Assembly: GCA_020849475.1 (NCBI GenBank)
Contig: JADLGE010000024.1
Coordinates: forward strand, 1-64,000
From: Gammaproteobacteria bacterium
GTDB lineage: Bacteria; Pseudomonadota; Gammaproteobacteria; Ga0077536
Direction of reading: 5' to 3'
Length of the DNA: 64,000 nt
This document shows, piece by piece, positions 24,394 through 32,428 of this stretch. The position numbers were made by a program, and so were the translations under genes. A model generated the notes under the pieces. The model saw only the letters and a list, made by a program, of their open reading frames with translations. It was not told the origin of the DNA and did not search any database. Position 1 is the first letter of the stretch, and each line of letters opens with the position of its first letter.

Positions 24394-25254
24394 TCAGGCG
24401 ATGTCGAGCGTGGTCACACGTCTCAACTCGCGTCGATGCTTGTGATCTTCAAAGGGCCGCGCGCGATGCATGGTGGTGCGGTTGTCCCAGATCACGAGAT
24501 CGTGCTCCTGCCAGCGGTGGCGATAGACGAACTGCGGCTGCGTCGCATGCTCCATCAATTCGCGCAGCATGAGCTTGCCTTCCGGCAGCGACCATTCAAG
24601 GATGCGCGAGGCGTGGGACGCGAGATACAGCGCACGCCGGCCGGTGACCGTGCTGTGGCGTACCAGGGGATGGACGGCGCCGCGCAGTTTCTCGAGCTCC
24701 TGAGGGGAAAAATCAAAGCCGAGTGTCTGGCGCGAGTAGGCGATGGAGTGATGCACGGTCAAGCCTTCGAGCTGCTGCTTGAGATCGGCGGACAAGGCGT
24801 CATAGGCGGCGCGCATGTCGGCGAACTCGGTGTCGGCGCCGGCCGGCGGCAGCACGCGCGTAGACAGCAATGAATAACGGCCCGGCGGATCTTCGAACGA
24901 TGCGTCGGTGTGCCACAGGCGATTGGCGAGGCCGTAGTGACGGCGCCGATCGTCGGCAGCCAACACCGCGCCGTGCTCATCGACATTGGAGATATCGGTC
25001 AGCGCTTCGTTGCCGAAGCGATTGGCGCTGAGCGCGGCCGAGCCGGTCTTGGCGTGCAGCGTGCCATCGAAGCGCTCCGCGAATGCCAACTGCTCGCTGT
25101 CGCTGAAGGGCTGATTGCGAAACACCAGCACGCCGTAGCGGTCCATGCCGGCGCGGAGCGCGTCGAGCGTGGCGTGGTCTTCAACCCGGCGCAGATCGAC
25201 ACCGCGCGCTTCGCCGACGAACAAGGGATGCAAAGCTGTGAATTCGAGCGCCAT
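24394..25254 (-). CDS. TauD/TfdA-family Fe(II)/2-oxoglutarate dioxygenase
   Basis: A 286-residue dioxygenase. The iron ligands are His and Asp in RLWHTDASFEDPP near residue 112, and a distal His in NRTTMHRARPFEDH near 260; the 2-oxoglutarate-binding Arg should be in HRRELRRVTTLD. Other family marks are GVLVFRNQPFSDSEQLAFAERFD near 40 and VHPLVRHSTVTGRRALYL near 190. TfdA and relatives cleave aryloxyalkanoates or other C-O or C-S bonds. It is the first gene of the operon with a TfdB-like enzyme, which fits an ether-cleavage then hydroxylation route. Confidence 0.9.
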   Translation of the reverse strand: MALEFTALHPLFVGEARGVDLRRVEDHATLDALRAGMDRYGVLVFRNQPFSDSEQLAFAERFDGTLHAKTGSAALSANRFGNEALTDISNVDEHGAVLAADDRRRHYGLANRLWHTDASFEDPPGRYSLLSTRVLPPAGADTEFADMRAAYDALSADLKQQLEGLTVHHSIAYSRQTLGFDFSPQELEKLRGAVHPLVRHSTVTGRRALYLASHASRILEWSLPEGKLMLRELMEHATQPQFVYRHRWQEHDLVIWDNRTTMHRARPFEDHKHRRELRRVTTLDIA

Positions 25255-25357
25255 GGCCGAGACCTGTATTGACCATTCAGGTCCGCAGCATAGGCCAGCG
25301 CCGTCGCCCGCGCACCTGACCGTAAGGTGAGGTGCAGGCCGAGGGCGGAACGCGCGG

Positions 25358-25381
25358 TAGGCGCGAATTCATTCGCACATT
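25358..25381. repeat. Family 2 palindromic repeat (TC orientation)
   Basis: Arms TAGGCGCGAAT and ATTCGCACATT flank TC, so one arm carries a single G-for-A type change. It lies between the copD gene and the dioxygenase operon and could end copD-strand or start operon-strand transcription. Confidence 0.8.
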
Positions 25382-25402
25382 CAAGGACGCCGCCCCCACG
25401 CT

Positions 25403-27037
25403 TCAACTCTCCCGATAGAACAACAGCACCAGTCCCAGGCCGATGAAACACAGCGGCCACACCCAGGCCGCCAGCCGCGCCAGCGTGCCCTGCGCACGGA
25501 TCTCAAGCCAGCGCGCACAGCCGGCGGCAATCGCGAACAGGCCGATGCCGAGATGACTCAATTCCATCAGCAGCGCTTCCTGCTGGTTGTTGAGATCGTG
25601 ACTGTGGGACAGCAACAGGATGCCGCCGACGATGTTGCTCAAGGGGAATACGTACTGGTAGCGCGCTCCCTCGAGCGTGCCGCGGCGCACGCGCCATTCG
25701 AACCACGCGAACACGAACACCACCAGCACCGCTAGCCGGTGCTGCAGCACTTCCGGCGCGCGCATGGCGGCGAAGAAGTTGATGTCACCTATCGGCCAGG
25801 ATTCGGGGTCCGAGCGCAGCAGCACGAATACGCCGCGCGCCGCCAGCAGCAGCGGCCAATGGCGCGCCGGCCGCCAGCCGCCCTGCGCCAGCAAGGCAGC
25901 GAGGCCGATGGCGAGCATGAATACGCCCGACCAGTTGTGATTGTATTCAGACCACAAGACATCGGCCGCGTCGACCGGTGGCGACAGGCCCGCGCCCGGC
26001 ACGTAGACGGGCAAGGCGCGCTGGTTGGAACGGGCGGCGAGGGCGTCGAGGCGCGCCTGCGCCTGGGGGATGGCGAGTTGGCTGGCGTCGGGGCTTTCGA
26101 GGCGCGGCGCGCGCAGCGTGAAGACCCTTTCCTTGACCGTCGCCCACGGCGCGAGATCGCCTTTGAGGTCGACCGCCGGCGGCAACGAAGTCAAGGCGCC
26201 GGCCACGAACATCACCGCCACACCGATCATCATCTCCACTTCGACGAAGCGTCGCATGCGCTCCAGCAGGGCGCTGTCGCTGGCCAGGCGCCGGGCGGCC
26301 AGGAAGTTGCCGGCGCCAAAGCACAGCAGCACCAGCAGCATGAGTGCCTTGGTGGCGCTCATGGCGCCGTACTGGCTGCCATAGACCGCCGCCGTGCTGC
26401 CGATGTAGACCCAGGCTTTGCACAGTGCCGAAAGCATCAGCAGTGCGACGCCCGCCGCGCACACATGGGAATAACGCAGCGCGAGACGCGCGCGTAGCGC
26501 CGCGCTGGCACGGTTCAACACCACCCAGAAACAGGGCAGGCCGCCGAGCCACGCATAGGCGCCGATCTGATGCAGGGTCGAGGCAGCGACCATGAGCACG
26601 GTGTGATCGAGACGGCTGACGGCGTGGGTGGTCGACACCATGCCGGCCAGTATCACCAGTGCCGCCAGCGGCGCGCGTGGCCCCGGCTCGCCGTCGTGCG
26701 TGGCAATCAGCAGCGCGGCCAGCACAATCGCAAAGGCGGCGATGTTGGATGGCGCGCTGAAGGCTATGCCGGCGCTCATGCCAACCGAGCCCATCATCAC
26801 CAGGCTGTCGAGCAGCGCGGTCGCGGCGGCGGTCAGCGCCAGCAGCACGGCGCTGCCGCGCAGTACGCGCGCCAGCCGCGTGAGTACGTCACGCGCCGGG
26901 CCGGTGGCGCGATCGAGCACCGGCAGCACGATGCCATGACGAAACAACACGCCGCCCACCACCAGCGCCGCGCCGACCAACGCCAGGCAGCGCAGCAGCA
27001 CACTCAGGAAAGAGAAGACGTCGAGCAGCAGAGACAC
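25403..27037 (-). CDS. copD: CopD-domain copper-resistance membrane protein
   Basis: A 544-residue protein with about 13 hydrophobic helices. It contains a CopD-type core in which helices carry conserved polar residues: SALCKAWVYIGS, STTHAVSRLDHTVLM, MAASTLHQIGAYAWLGGLPCFW, VSRLD. Two extracytoplasmic regions occur, one with DVLWSEYNHNWSGVFML. CopD is thought to bring copper across the inner membrane with CopC as the periplasmic donor. It is transcribed with copC upstream (9 bases apart). It is longer than classical CopD (about 310 residues), because a second helical block follows residue 300. Confidence 0.85.
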   Translation of the reverse strand: MSLLLDVFSFLSVLLRCLALVGAALVVGGVLFRHGIVLPVLDRATGPARDVLTRLARVLRGSAVLLALTAAATALLDSLVMMGSVGMSAGIAFSAPSNIAAFAIVLAALLIATHDGEPGPRAPLAALVILAGMVSTTHAVSRLDHTVLMVAASTLHQIGAYAWLGGLPCFWVVLNRASAALRARLALRYSHVCAAGVALLMLSALCKAWVYIGSTAAVYGSQYGAMSATKALMLLVLLCFGAGNFLAARRLASDSALLERMRRFVEVEMMIGVAVMFVAGALTSLPPAVDLKGDLAPWATVKERVFTLRAPRLESPDASQLAIPQAQARLDALAARSNQRALPVYVPGAGLSPPVDAADVLWSEYNHNWSGVFMLAIGLAALLAQGGWRPARHWPLLLAARGVFVLLRSDPESWPIGDINFFAAMRAPEVLQHRLAVLVVFVFAWFEWRVRRGTLEGARYQYVFPLSNIVGGILLLSHSHDLNNQQEALLMELSHLGIGLFAIAAGCARWLEIRAQGTLARLAAWVWPLCFIGLGLVLLFYRES

Positions 27038-27046
27038 GGTTTGACC

Positions 27047-27457
27047 TTAAGGCGTTGCCAGCACCGTGAACGGCACATTGCCGCGCGTGACGTGGCCGTC
27101 GGGACTCAGCACATACCATTCGATGCGGTAGTCGCCGGCGCTCAGCGTGCCGGTGGTGGCGCGCAAATGTTCGACGCTGCCGTCGTCCTGGATGGTCAGA
27201 TCGCTGGCCGCGCCCTGCGCATCGATCACGCGCAGCCGCGCGCGCTTGCGATCGAGACGGCTGTTGAATTTCAGATCGACCGTCACCGGGCCGGCGGCCA
27301 CCTGGCCACGGGCCGGCGGCTGACTCTCGATCACCAAGGCGTGCGCGGCCACCGGTTGCAGCGGTGCGACCAGCATCAGCACCAGCACCAGCAGCAGCCA
27401 CCATACGGACTGCCGGTCGGCGCGGCCCGTGCCGCCACCGAGAAAATATCGCTTCAT
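27047..27457 (-). CDS. copC: CopC-family periplasmic copper-binding protein
   Basis: A 136-residue protein with a hydrophobic signal segment (SVWWLLLVLVLMLVAPLQPVAA) followed by HALVIESQPPARGQV. A His at the mature N-terminus is the Cu(II) ligand in CopC proteins. A second ligand set is likely in SPDGHVTRGNVPFTV (Asp/His near residue 118). The rest is a beta-sandwich (VTVDLKFNSRLDRKRARLRV). It delivers copper to CopD, whose gene follows directly. Confidence 0.88.
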   Translation of the reverse strand: MKRYFLGGGTGRADRQSVWWLLLVLVLMLVAPLQPVAAHALVIESQPPARGQVAAGPVTVDLKFNSRLDRKRARLRVIDAQGAASDLTIQDDGSVEHLRATTGTLSAGDYRIEWYVLSPDGHVTRGNVPFTVLATP

Positions 27458-27791
27458 GCTGAATCCCCACTGCGCAAGCTGCGCACTGTGCTACTGATAC
27501 GCAGCAAGGTGCTATCTCGAAGGCCGGTAATTTATCAGTTCGTGGTGCGATTGCCCCAGTCTGGCGCAAGCACTGAGACCACATGGTCGGTCAGGGGGGC
27601 GCTGGCTGCCGAATAAGGGGGGTGCCGGAGCAGATGGGGAGTATCCGCTCCGGCACCAGAGTCGCACGCCGTTACAGGGAGGGGCGGCGCGCGACAGGGG
27701 CCAAAAAAACTGTGGGGCTTTACGTTGCGGAAGTGTGGTCGAGCGCAGGGGATTATTGAAATGGATTTACAGAACACCCAATATTCAGTTC
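27458..27791. other. Divergent intergenic region with a strong hairpin (27621-27657)
   Basis: About 334 bases between copC and the LysR gene. GGTGCCGGAGC (27621-27631) pairs perfectly with GCTCCGGCACC (27647-27657) around a 15-base loop, with no T run. It is 135 bases before the LysR start, so it could be a leader structure or a terminator. Further on, AT-rich bases before 27792 suggest the LysR promoter. No gene or clear regulatory family recognised. Confidence 0.5.
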
Positions 27792-28709
27792 ATGAATTTG
27801 CGCCGCCTCGATCTCAACCTGTTGGTGATCTTCGACGCCTTGATGGCCGAGCGGAATGTGACGCGCGCGGCGACGCGCATCGCGCTGTCGCAACCGGCGT
27901 TCAGCAATGCGCTGTCGCGGTTGCGTCATCACCTCAAGGATGAACTGTTCATACGCGGTCCCGACGGCATGCTGCCGACGCCGCGCGCGCTGGAGCTGGC
28001 GCCGCAGATCCACGCGGTGCTGACGGCGCTGGAAGCGGCGCTTGATCCCCAGCATTTCGATCCGGCCAGCGCTGAGCGCAGCTTTACCATCGACACCAAC
28101 GATTACATGGTGAGCACGGCCATGCCGGTGTTGATGGCGCGCCTGGCGGAACTCGCGCCGGGCATTGATGTGCGGGTAGTGCCGCCGGCCGGCAAGGCGT
28201 TTGAACGTCTGGACGCGCGCGAGGCGGATTTCGCGCTTGGCACCTATGGCGAGATCCCCGAGCGATTCGGCGTGGCCATTATCGACGACAACAATTTTTC
28301 CTGCGTGATGCGCGCCGGCCATGCGCTGGCGCGTGGCCGCTTCGACTTGAAGCGCTATGCCCAGGCGCAGCACCTGTTGGTCACGCCGCGCGGCGATCCG
28401 AGTGGCTTCGTCGATGAAGCGCTGGCCCGCCATGGCCTGACGCGTCGCATTGCCCTGACCGTCAATCACTTCACGGTGGTGCCCGCAATCATTGCCGCCA
28501 GCGATCTCATCACCACCATACCGCGCCGCATCTCCGAGCTGTACGCGCCGCTCTATGGTCTCAAGCTGCGGCCATCGCCGGTCGCCACGCCGCCCAACTA
28601 CGCCCATATCCAGTTGCTGTGGCACAAGCGTCTCGGCCAGCACGCCGCCTATACCTGGTTCCGCGAATTGCTGTTTGGCATCGTCGCCCGCGAGCGCGGC
28701 TCGCGCTGA
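27792..28709 (+). CDS. LysR-family transcriptional regulator
   Basis: A 305-residue regulator starting MNLRRLDLNLLVIFDALMAERNVTRAATRIALSQPAFSNALSRLR, a full LysR winged helix-turn-helix. The recognition helix is followed by LIRGPDGMLPTPRALELAPQI-type residues (FIRGPDGM here). The effector domain spans about residues 85-290. An upstream in-frame extension exists, but ATG 27792 is the canonical LysR start. The regulated genes are not known; copC lies divergently upstream, and dmeF lies directly downstream. Confidence 0.88.
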   Translation: MNLRRLDLNLLVIFDALMAERNVTRAATRIALSQPAFSNALSRLRHHLKDELFIRGPDGMLPTPRALELAPQIHAVLTALEAALDPQHFDPASAERSFTIDTNDYMVSTAMPVLMARLAELAPGIDVRVVPPAGKAFERLDAREADFALGTYGEIPERFGVAIIDDNNFSCVMRAGHALARGRFDLKRYAQAQHLLVTPRGDPSGFVDEALARHGLTRRIALTVNHFTVVPAIIAASDLITTIPRRISELYAPLYGLKLRPSPVATPPNYAHIQLLWHKRLGQHAAYTWFRELLFGIVARERGSR

Positions 28710-28777
28710 GCCTGGCAGGGCGGTCGCGCGCCAGCGGCCTGCTAGACTTGGCGCTGCTCTCGTCGATAGTCAGCCCC

Positions 28778-29758
28778 ATGCATACCCACGATCTCAGCGC
28801 CTGGACCCACGAACACAGCTTCGGCCCCGACAACAGCGCCGCCGAGCGCAGCACCCGCGTGGTCTTATACGTGACCCTGGCGATGATGGTGCTGGAAATC
28901 GTCGCCGGCTGGTGGTTCAACTCCATGGCGCTGCTGGCCGACGGCTGGCATATGAGTTCCCATGCGCTTGCCATCGGTCTGTCGAGCTGGGCTTATGGCC
29001 TGGCGCGACGCCTGTCGAGTGATGCCCGTTATGCCTTCGGCACCTGGAAAATAGAGGTCCTGGGCGGCTACACCAGCGCACTGCTGCTGCTGGGCGTGGC
29101 CGCGCTCATGGCGTTTCAATCCCTGCAACGTCTGCTCCATGCCCAGGAGATTCATTATCGCGAAGCGCTGCCGGTGGCAGTGCTGGGGCTGGTGGTGAAT
29201 ATCGTGTGCGCCGTGATCCTGGCCCGTGCCGGTGGCCACGGCCATCATCATGATCACGGACATCATCACGCCCATACGCATGGGCATGACCACGGTCACG
29301 ATCACGGGCACGGCCAGCAGCATGCCGATCTCAATCTGCGCTCGGCCTATGTGCACGTGGTGGCCGATGCCTTGACCTCGGTACTGGCAATTGCCGCGCT
29401 TATCGGTGGCTGGCTGTATGGCTGGGCGTGGCTCGATCCCTTGATGGGCCTGGCCGGCGCGGTGCTGGTGGCGCTGTGGGCGCGCCGTCTGCTCATCGAC
29501 AGCGGCAAGGTGCTGCTCGATCGCGAAATGGATCACCCGGTCGTGGAAGAGATCCGCGCGGCGGTCGAGACTGGCGAGGACGCCGGCGCCACGCGCATTT
29601 CAGATCTGCATGTGTGGCGCGTCGGTCGCAACGCCTACGCCTGCGCCTTGAGCCTCGTCACCCACGACCGCGCCCTCGATGCCGCCGCCGTGCGTCGCGC
29701 GCTGTCCGTGCACGAAGAGATTGCCCATGTGACGGTGGAAGTGCATCTATGTGACTGA
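28778..29758 (+). CDS. dmeF: DmeF-type cation diffusion facilitator (Co/Ni efflux)
   Basis: A 326-residue CDF transporter. The N-terminal motif HTHDLSAWTHEHSFG is typical of DmeF. Six helices follow; the metal site is GWHMSSHALAIG near 65 (HxxxD-type replaced by H...H) and HVVADALTSVL near 200. Between helices 4 and 5 lies a long histidine-rich loop (HHHDHGHHHAHTHGHDHG) that would buffer metal ions. DmeF exports Co(II) and, in some species, Ni(II) in exchange for protons. It is located near CopCD, giving a small metal-resistance neighbourhood. ATG 28778 is the start. Confidence 0.85.
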   Translation: MHTHDLSAWTHEHSFGPDNSAAERSTRVVLYVTLAMMVLEIVAGWWFNSMALLADGWHMSSHALAIGLSSWAYGLARRLSSDARYAFGTWKIEVLGGYTSALLLLGVAALMAFQSLQRLLHAQEIHYREALPVAVLGLVVNIVCAVILARAGGHGHHHDHGHHHAHTHGHDHGHDHGHGQQHADLNLRSAYVHVVADALTSVLAIAALIGGWLYGWAWLDPLMGLAGAVLVALWARRLLIDSGKVLLDREMDHPVVEEIRAAVETGEDAGATRISDLHVWRVGRNAYACALSLVTHDRALDAAAVRRALSVHEEIAHVTVEVHLCD

Positions 29759-29772
29759 GCGCCCCTCAGTCA
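29752..29772. terminator. Hairpin between convergent stop codons (29752-29772)
   Basis: TGACTGAG and CTCAGTCA form a perfect 8-bp stem with a five-base loop. It spans both stop codons of the convergent dmeF and acyl-CoA dehydrogenase genes. No T run, so probably a weak bidirectional stop. Confidence 0.5.
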
Positions 29773-30852
29773 GCACAGTCCCTGCAGTCGCGCTGCTTCC
29801 TCGCGTGCCCGTTCCGGACTGCCCAACAGCTGGCGGTTGAGACCAATGCGCTTGAACCAGTAATGCAGCCCGAGTAAATCGGTAAAGCCCATACCGCCGT
29901 GCACTTCGGTGGCGGTGCGCGCGATGAAGCTGCCGACTTCCGCGACATGGGCCTTGGCGTGGCAGGCATAGAGTTCGGCTTCGGCCGGCAAGGTGCTCAA
30001 GGCATGGGCCGCGTACCACACCAGCGCGCGACTCGGTTCGAGGGCCGCGGCCATCTCCGCGCACAGGTGTTTGACCGCCTGGAACGAGGCGATCACGCGT
30101 CCGAATTGTTCGCGCGTGCCGGCATAGGCCACCGCCTGGTCGAGCATGGCCTGTGCCGCGCCCAGCGTGTCGGCGGCGTGCATGACGCGGCCGTGGGCGA
30201 TGAGGGTGCGCGCATGGTGCACGTCCTCGCTGCCGGGCAGCCACTCGGCGGCCACGTTGTCGAAGCGCAGCTCGCCGAGCCGGCGCGTGCGGTCGATGCT
30301 TACGAGCGCCTCACGCGACAGGCCCGGCGCATCGGTCGCCACCAGGAACAGTCGCGCATCGCGCGTTGCGACGAGGTAGGCATCGGCTTCGAAATCGAGC
30401 ACGAACAGCGCGCGTCCGTGCAGACGCTCGCCGGCGTGATGCACGCCGGCATCCTCACGCGCACCACACAGCTCTGACAAAGCCGCGCCGACCACGCGCG
30501 TGCCGCTGGCCAGGCCTGGCAACCAGGCGGCGCGCTGCGCGGGGCTGCCCGCCCGCTGCACGGCCAGCGGCGCCAGCACACAGCTCGCGACGAAAGGCAG
30601 CGGTGCGACGTGGCGACCAAGGCATTCCGCCACCAGCGCCGCTTCCAGCATGCCAAGGCCACTGCCACCGTGGCGCTCGTCGACGACGAGGCCCGCCACG
30701 CCGAGTTCGCACACCGCCTGCCACACATCCTCGGCGCGCGGCTCCAGCTGTTCGGCGAAGCGTCGGGTGCGAGTCAGCGGCGCGTGGTCGCCGAGCAGGC
30801 GCGTGACGCTGTCGGCGAGCAGGGTCTGTTGTTCGGACAGTCCGAAATCCAT
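29770..30852 (-). CDS. Acyl-CoA dehydrogenase, second subunit-like
   Basis: A 360-residue flavoenzyme starting MDFGLSEQQTLLADSVTRLLGDHAPL. It lacks some usual FAD-site signatures of the middle domain but keeps the C-terminal helical block: GRVMHAADTLGAAQAMLDQAVAYAGTREQFGRVIASFQAVKHLCAEM, then VGSFIARTATEVHGGMGFTDLLGLHYWFKR. The catalytic-glutamate position is not obvious, as in the non-canonical halves of two-gene alpha2beta2 steroid-type dehydrogenases. It begins 11 bases after the other dehydrogenase gene's stop. The pair probably forms a heterotetramer acting on steroid or branched side-chain acyl-CoA; this is inferred. Confidence 0.82.
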   Translation of the reverse strand: MDFGLSEQQTLLADSVTRLLGDHAPLTRTRRFAEQLEPRAEDVWQAVCELGVAGLVVDERHGGSGLGMLEAALVAECLGRHVAPLPFVASCVLAPLAVQRAGSPAQRAAWLPGLASGTRVVGAALSELCGAREDAGVHHAGERLHGRALFVLDFEADAYLVATRDARLFLVATDAPGLSREALVSIDRTRRLGELRFDNVAAEWLPGSEDVHHARTLIAHGRVMHAADTLGAAQAMLDQAVAYAGTREQFGRVIASFQAVKHLCAEMAAALEPSRALVWYAAHALSTLPAEAELYACHAKAHVAEVGSFIARTATEVHGGMGFTDLLGLHYWFKRIGLNRQLLGSPERAREEAARLQGLC

Positions 30853-30863
30853 GCCGCTGCCCC

Positions 30864-32045
30864 TCAAGCCAGTTTCGGTTCGCGCGGCATGCCGAGGCCG
30901 CGCTCCGCGATGATGTTCTTTTGAATCTGCGCCGTACCGCCACCGATGATGAGGCCCAGGAAGTACATGTAATGCTGTTGCCACATGCCTTCATCGCGCA
31001 GCAGCGGACTGCCGCGATACAGTGCGCCGATTTCGCCCAGCGCGTCGATGGCCAGCGCTTCGAGCTCGTGGCGTAAATCGGTGCCGAGCAGTTTCACCAC
31101 CAGGCCGGCAAGGCGCGCCGGCGTGTCGTTGACGCTCGCCGACAGCAGCCTGAGATCGTTGGCGCGCAGTGCCAGCATGCGACCCTGAATTTTCATCAGT
31201 CGTTCGCGCAGCAGCGGCTGATCGATGAGGCGCGTGCCATCCACGGTCTCGTGCTGCATGAGTTCGACGAGCGCATTGAAACGCATGAGGGTGTTGTTCG
31301 GATCGCCGAGCATGCCGCGCTCGAAGCCGAGCAGGGTGTTGGCGACTTTCCAGCCGTCGCCGCGTTGGCCGATCATCGAATCGCGTGGCACGCGCACGTC
31401 GGTGAAGAACACTTCGTTGAAGCTGGCATCGCCGACCATGGTCACGAGCGGGCGGATTTCGATGCCGGGTGTCGACATCGGGAACAGCAGAAAGCTTATG
31501 CCCTGATGCTTGGGCGCGTCGGGTTCGGTGCGCACCAGGCAGAACATCCAGTCGGCGAGATGCGCGGTGCTGGTCCAGATCTTCTGGCCGTTCACACGCC
31601 AGTGATCGCCGTCCAGCACGGCGTGGGTGCGCAGACTCGCCAGATCGCTGCCGGCATTGGGCTCGGAATAGCCTTGGCACCAGATCATTTCACCGTACAG
31701 GGTCGGGCGGATGAAATCGCGACGCTGCTGCTCGCTGCCGAAATGCAGCAGGGTCGGGATCAGCATCTTGATGCCCTGACCGGCGAGGCCCGGCGAGACC
31801 TGCGCGGCGGCGAACTCCTCGGCGATGATGCGCGCCTCGAGGACGTCGGCTTGAGCGCCATAGCCGCCGTACTCACGCGCAATGGTGCGGCCGGCATAGC
31901 CGTGTTCAATCAGGCGCTGCTGCCAGGCGAGGGTGCGCGGTGCGCGCAGATCGACGCGCGGCGGCGCTTCGTGGCCATGCTCGCGGATGAATTCGCGCAC
32001 CTCGGTGCGAAAGTTTTCGTAGGCCGGACCGAAAGATAAATCCAC
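30864..32045 (-). CDS. Acyl-CoA dehydrogenase, first subunit-like
   Basis: A protein of about 393 residues with typical segments: REFIREHGHEAPPRVDLRAPRTLAWQQRL, YSEPNAGSDLASLRTHA near 130 (the FAD-site motif), INGQKIWTSTAHLADWMFCLVRT near 150, and the C-terminal GGGTAQIQKNIIAERGLGMPR (residues about 365-385), where R-x-x-x-G-G-x-x-Q binds FAD. GTG 32045 and TTG 32051 both lie after the GAGGGGGGA ribosome site; I chose GTG. The partner dehydrogenase gene follows after 11 bases. Substrates are likely long or steroid-like acyl-CoAs. Confidence 0.85.
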   Translation of the reverse strand: MDLSFGPAYENFRTEVREFIREHGHEAPPRVDLRAPRTLAWQQRLIEHGYAGRTIAREYGGYGAQADVLEARIIAEEFAAAQVSPGLAGQGIKMLIPTLLHFGSEQQRRDFIRPTLYGEMIWCQGYSEPNAGSDLASLRTHAVLDGDHWRVNGQKIWTSTAHLADWMFCLVRTEPDAPKHQGISFLLFPMSTPGIEIRPLVTMVGDASFNEVFFTDVRVPRDSMIGQRGDGWKVANTLLGFERGMLGDPNNTLMRFNALVELMQHETVDGTRLIDQPLLRERLMKIQGRMLALRANDLRLLSASVNDTPARLAGLVVKLLGTDLRHELEALAIDALGEIGALYRGSPLLRDEGMWQQHYMYFLGLIIGGGTAQIQKNIIAERGLGMPREPKLA

Positions 32046-32076
32046 TCGCAATCCCCCCTCGATGAGCAGCCAGTCT

Positions 32077-32284
32077 AACAGGCTGATGAAAAACTACTGC
32101 GCTCGGCATTCTGCGTCCCAGCGGTGCTCGGACACTTCCCAAGGAAGTGGACCGCGGCACGCGGGTCCGCAGGATGCTCGCCAGTGGCGAACACAATCCT
32201 CACGTATTTCCGTATACCCTGCGGTTCCTGCGCGCCGCCGGAACGCAGACTGCCTCCGCTCGCTACGTTTTTAACCAGCCTGCT
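32077..32284. mobile_element. MITE-like element with terminal inverted repeats, copy B
   Basis: A 208-base segment with ends AACAGGCTGATGAAAAAC (32077-32094) and the complement of AGCAGGCTGGTTAAAAAC (32267-32284), matching at 15 of 18. The interior 32195-32267 is related to copy A in inverted orientation at about 60 of 73 positions, yet the ends differ from copy A. It starts 26 bases upstream of the dehydrogenase start on the minus strand and ends 145 bases before the zinc dehydrogenase start, so it sits where divergent promoters should be. Confidence 0.7.
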
Positions 32285-32428
32285 GACCGCGTGTACTCGC
32301 TGCCAGAAAGCCGCGACCGGTCGCCGCGCTTGTCACTGTGTCAGGCGCTTGATACAAACCCGGAGCGGGCCTCGCGACCAGCGTGCCTGCTTTCACTTCT
32401 CGTTGGATTGTGCGGGGGAGTACTTTTC

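Noticed and set aside
26570-27616. Plus-strand frame of about 348 codons opposite copD and copC
   Set aside because: Gln, His and Arg-rich translation with no motifs; the copC and copD frames are clear on the minus strand.
32147-32428. N-terminal extension of the zinc dehydrogenase reading back to 32147
   Set aside because: It would translate the MITE-like element and gives no homology-like sequence; ATG 32429 after GGGGGAG gives a standard-length enzyme.
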